A stretch of 64,000 nt of DNA from CAZOVK01 sp964583165 (GTDB lineage: Bacteria > Bacillota > Clostridia > Lachnospirales > WRAX01). The notes beneath the pieces were generated by a model that was given only the letters and a program-made list of their open reading frames with translations, was not told the origin of the DNA and made no database searches. Within the stretch, counting starts at the first letter, position 1; every line of letters begins with the position of its first letter. The stretch is taken from the NCBI GenBank assembly GCA_964583165.1, contig CAZOVK010000002.1:1-64000 (forward strand), read 5' to 3'. The position numbers and the translations under genes were made by a program. This document shows, piece after piece, positions 61,704 to 64,000 of this stretch.

Positions 61704-64000
61704 TCAATATCCCCCCGCCCAAATCCAGTTGGCATAAAGAGTGATGTCACTATAGATAGGCGTAAGCTCAGGTATCCACATGCGCCCGTCAGAGAAGACC
61801 CAGAACATAAACGAGTAACCGCGCAGTGTCGGGTTTTGCGGGGGTTTGACCCCGTATTCGCCCGCTTTTACGGTTTGGGGCGCTACGTAGCTACCGCCGA
61901 GGGTGTCGAATGTAATGGTGTGTGTTTCGCCTGACGAAGAATCGCGACGCCACTCAGCGTAAAGCGTGGTGTTATGGTAGATGCCCTCACGGAAATCCCA
62001 AGCATAGCCGTAGTAATCCGTCCAGCGGACAAACTTGTAACCGCTTTTTGTCGGCGGTGTGGGTTCAGTCGCTCTCGCTCCCGAAGAAACGGTTTGTGAG
62101 GGCACGGAACTGCCGCCATCTGAATCAAACATAACCGTGTAACTCTTCGGTTGCCCCGGCGAAGTGGAAGAATTCCTAACCCAAGACGCATAGAGTGTCA
62201 TGTTATAGAATACACTGTCGTCAAAATCCCAGTCCCAGCCGTCCCAATCATACCAACACTCAAATGTGTAGCCGTTACGTGTGGGCGGTGTGGGTACAGT
62301 AACACGCCCGCCATAAGTAACATATTGAGTGGCGACACTGCTACCGCCCTGTGAGTCAAAGCGCACGGTAAGTGTATTGGGGCCGGGCGAGCTTGTCGGG
62401 GTTGGAGTCGGTGTTGTTGTAGGTCTTGGTGTTGAGGTAGGCGTGGGTGTTGTTGTGGGTTTTGGCGTTGAGGTTGGGGTGGGTGTTGAAGTAGGCATCG
62501 GTGTCGGTTGAGTACCGCCGCCGCCGCCCGCCGCTCTCACAGCCGCCGCCGCATCAACCGCGCCGTAGCCATAGTAATTGTCAAAGCCTGCAGTGCCCAT
62601 ATCAGTCGCCGTATTTCTCAGAATATCCCGAATTTGCTTACCTGTCAAGCCCATATTTACGGATTTGACGAGCGCCGCAACACCACAAACGGCCGGTGTG
62701 GCCATGCTTGTTCCACTGTAAGAAGCATATGCACCGTTCGGAACAGTCGAAATTATGTTCGAACCCGGAGCGGCAACATCAATCTCCGGCCCATAGTTTG
62801 AATAGGAATTGTCAAAGACGTTGCCTTGACGCAAAGCCGAAACAGCCATTGCGTTCGGTAGAGCCGCGGGGTAACCGGCATGGCTGTTGCTTTCGTTGCC
62901 CGCCGCGCAGACGACGAGAACGCCCTTTGAAACGGCGTAGTTTATGGCCGTTTCTTCCAATGTGTCCTTGCCGTAGTAGTATGGTGAACCAAGGCTCATA
63001 TTGATAATATGTGCGCCGTTGTTGACGGCGTAATAAATCCCTTCAACGATATCGGCTGAGGTGAATGAACCGACATTGCCGACATTCGCTTTTATGGCCA
63101 TAATCGTCACGTTAGGCGCAATGCCCGCGCCGCCTTGACCGTTATTGGCAGTGGCGGCGATAATGCCCGCGCAGTGTGAGCCGTGACCATTCGTGTCGGC
63201 TACATTACTAAGCCCGACTTTTTTAGTGTTAGAATTGTAGGATAGCGGCGACAGGCGGTCTTTTAAGTCGGGGTGGCTCACGTCCGCCCCCGTATCAATG
63301 ACCGCAACAATGACACCGGGCGAGCCTGTTGTCGTATTCCACGCCGTAGGCACGTTCATGTCCGTATGGAAATATTGAGAACTGTAGCGTGGGTCAGAGG
63401 CAGTCGCGTCTATTTTAAGAATGCGGTTCGGGAAAACAGGTGGTAAATCGCTAGTAGAATCCGCACTGACTTTAAGTGTTCTAACAACTTCGGCCCGTTC
63501 TGTCATCTCAATGACCGCAATACCGCTGTTTTCAGAGTAAGAAATCAGCTTGCCACCATAGGCATCAGAAACGGCTTGTGCCTCTTTAAGTGTCGCGGTT
63601 TGTGTAATGACTTGATTTTCGACATATTCAATGGGTTGTTCTTCGCTGTTTACGCCGCTAATACGCTGAATAATCTGGTTAACATCATTTTTGGCTTCAT
63701 GCCCAATCGTCTTAACGGGTGTTGAAATGGAGTCAACGGTTATGATACCGCCCTCATCTACGTAAGATACGCGGATGCCCTGTGCTTCAAGCACGTCGCG
63801 TAGTTTGACATATGTATAACCGTTAATCGCATAAGCCGACATTGAAACATTTCTGCCGCTCACGCGAATATTCGCGGCACTGGGCACGGCTAAGGCGGTT
63901 TGTGTCGCATCGGCTTTCAGCTCACTGCCGTCACCGATAGGTACGTAATTATTGTTCTCCGCAATGCTGATAACGCCGCTGTCATAACCCACATTAAAGG
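61704..64000 (-). CDS. Secreted subtilisin-like (S8) protease, 5' end outside the window
   Basis: The frame stays open to the window edge (FNVGYDSG...), so the protein is partial, at least 765 aa. A stalk domain of the copper-amine-oxidase N-terminal type comes first (YVKLRDVLEAQGI). An inhibitor-like propeptide region and the S8 domain follow, with the triad Asp (AVIDTGAD), His (NGHGSHCAG) and Ser (SGTSMATPA) and oxyanion Asn (CAAGNES). A (TP)-rich linker and three InlB/Listeria-Bacteroides repeats, the last running to the stop, complete it. The linker and repeats suggest display at the cell surface. Apparent GTG start at 63992 is not the true start. Confidence 0.9.
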   Translation of the reverse strand, partial: FNVGYDSGVISIAENNNYVPIGDGSELKADATQTALAVPSAANIRVSGRNVSMSAYAINGYTYVKLRDVLEAQGIRVSYVDEGGIITVDSISTPVKTIGHEAKNDVNQIIQRISGVNSEEQPIEYVENQVITQTATLKEAQAVSDAYGGKLISYSENSGIAVIEMTERAEVVRTLKVSADSTSDLPPVFPNRILKIDATASDPRYSSQYFHTDMNVPTAWNTTTGSPGVIVAVIDTGADVSHPDLKDRLSPLSYNSNTKKVGLSNVADTNGHGSHCAGIIAATANNGQGGAGIAPNVTIMAIKANVGNVGSFTSADIVEGIYYAVNNGAHIINMSLGSPYYYGKDTLEETAINYAVSKGVLVVCAAGNESNSHAGYPAALPNAMAVSALRQGNVFDNSYSNYGPEIDVAAPGSNIISTVPNGAYASYSGTSMATPAVCGVAALVKSVNMGLTGKQIRDILRNTATDMGTAGFDNYYGYGAVDAAAAVRAAGGGGGTQPTPMPTSTPTPTSTPKPTTTPTPTSTPRPTTTPTPTPTSSPGPNTLTVRFDSQGGSSVATQYVTYGGRVTVPTPPTRNGYTFECWYDWDGWDWDFDDSVFYNMTLYASWVRNSSTSPGQPKSYTVMFDSDGGSSVPSQTVSSGARATEPTPPTKSGYKFVRWTDYYGYAWDFREGIYHNTTLYAEWRRDSSSGETHTITFDTLGGSYVAPQTVKAGEYGVKPPQNPTLRGYSFMFWVFSDGRMWIPELTPIYSDITLYANWIWAGGY

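Overview
The window looks like a chromosomal segment of a Gram-positive, mid-GC member of the Firmicutes (Clostridia-like, probably a gut or other anaerobic lineage). The evidence is several S-layer-homology (SLH) surface proteins with Ser/Thr/Asn/Pro linkers, a classical era-yqzL-recO cluster, LytTR regulators, DUF3021, YhfC and DUF3048 proteins, strong AGGAGG-type ribosome binding sites and standard stop codons. The species cannot be named from the sequence. I saw no rRNA, tRNA, CRISPR array, insertion sequence or phage module.

Layout. 1-3600: the 3' part of an Opp/Dpp-type ABC ATPase and a domain-swapped GH3 beta-glucosidase. 4014-8313: a translationally coupled cyclic-nucleotide operon (CHASE2 adenylate cyclase, metallo-beta-lactamase-fold hydrolase, GAF-HD-GYP protein), converging at a shared terminator on a FecR/beta-helix and SLH-NHL surface operon (8324-12874). 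13224-21600: an M24 peptidase, a PI-PLC, a YeiL/nucleoside-hydrolase divergent pair, and many decayed genes (two SLH remnants, an XRE regulator, a toxin C-terminus beside an intact presumed immunity gene, a PEBP-family gene, the start of a Fic gene). 21603-28895: an ATP-grasp enzyme, a 994-aa SLH protein, a lipase-like protein and a response regulator with a SARP-type DNA-binding domain. The last two structural genes carry near-identical direct-repeat promoters. 28989-37368: a decayed ABC permease copy, an ECF-sigma operon, a LytTR-DUF3021-ABC exporter operon and a MerR(TipAS)-ABC-2 operon. 37505-47485: a three-gene operon (LytTR response regulator, membrane-anchored surface protein, GHKL histidine kinase), divergent from a 1611-aa SLH protein across an array of 20-bp direct repeats. 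47576-54752: a PPP-family phosphatase and a complete oppABCDF operon. 55128-64000: radC, DUF402, tandem PPK2, recO, yqzL, era, DUF3048, YhfC and the 3' part of a subtilisin-like protease, all on the minus strand.

The unifying theme is control of the cell surface. Six large secreted proteins with SLH, InlB-type or beta-helix repeats are surrounded by regulators of five families, and for most of these a matching operator can be read in the DNA. The strongest system-level inferences are that the 28003-28815 regulator activates two promoters with 11-bp direct repeats placed 8 bp from the -10, and that the 37505-42302 operon senses the envelope and controls the giant SLH protein. Both are inferences from architecture, not demonstrated.
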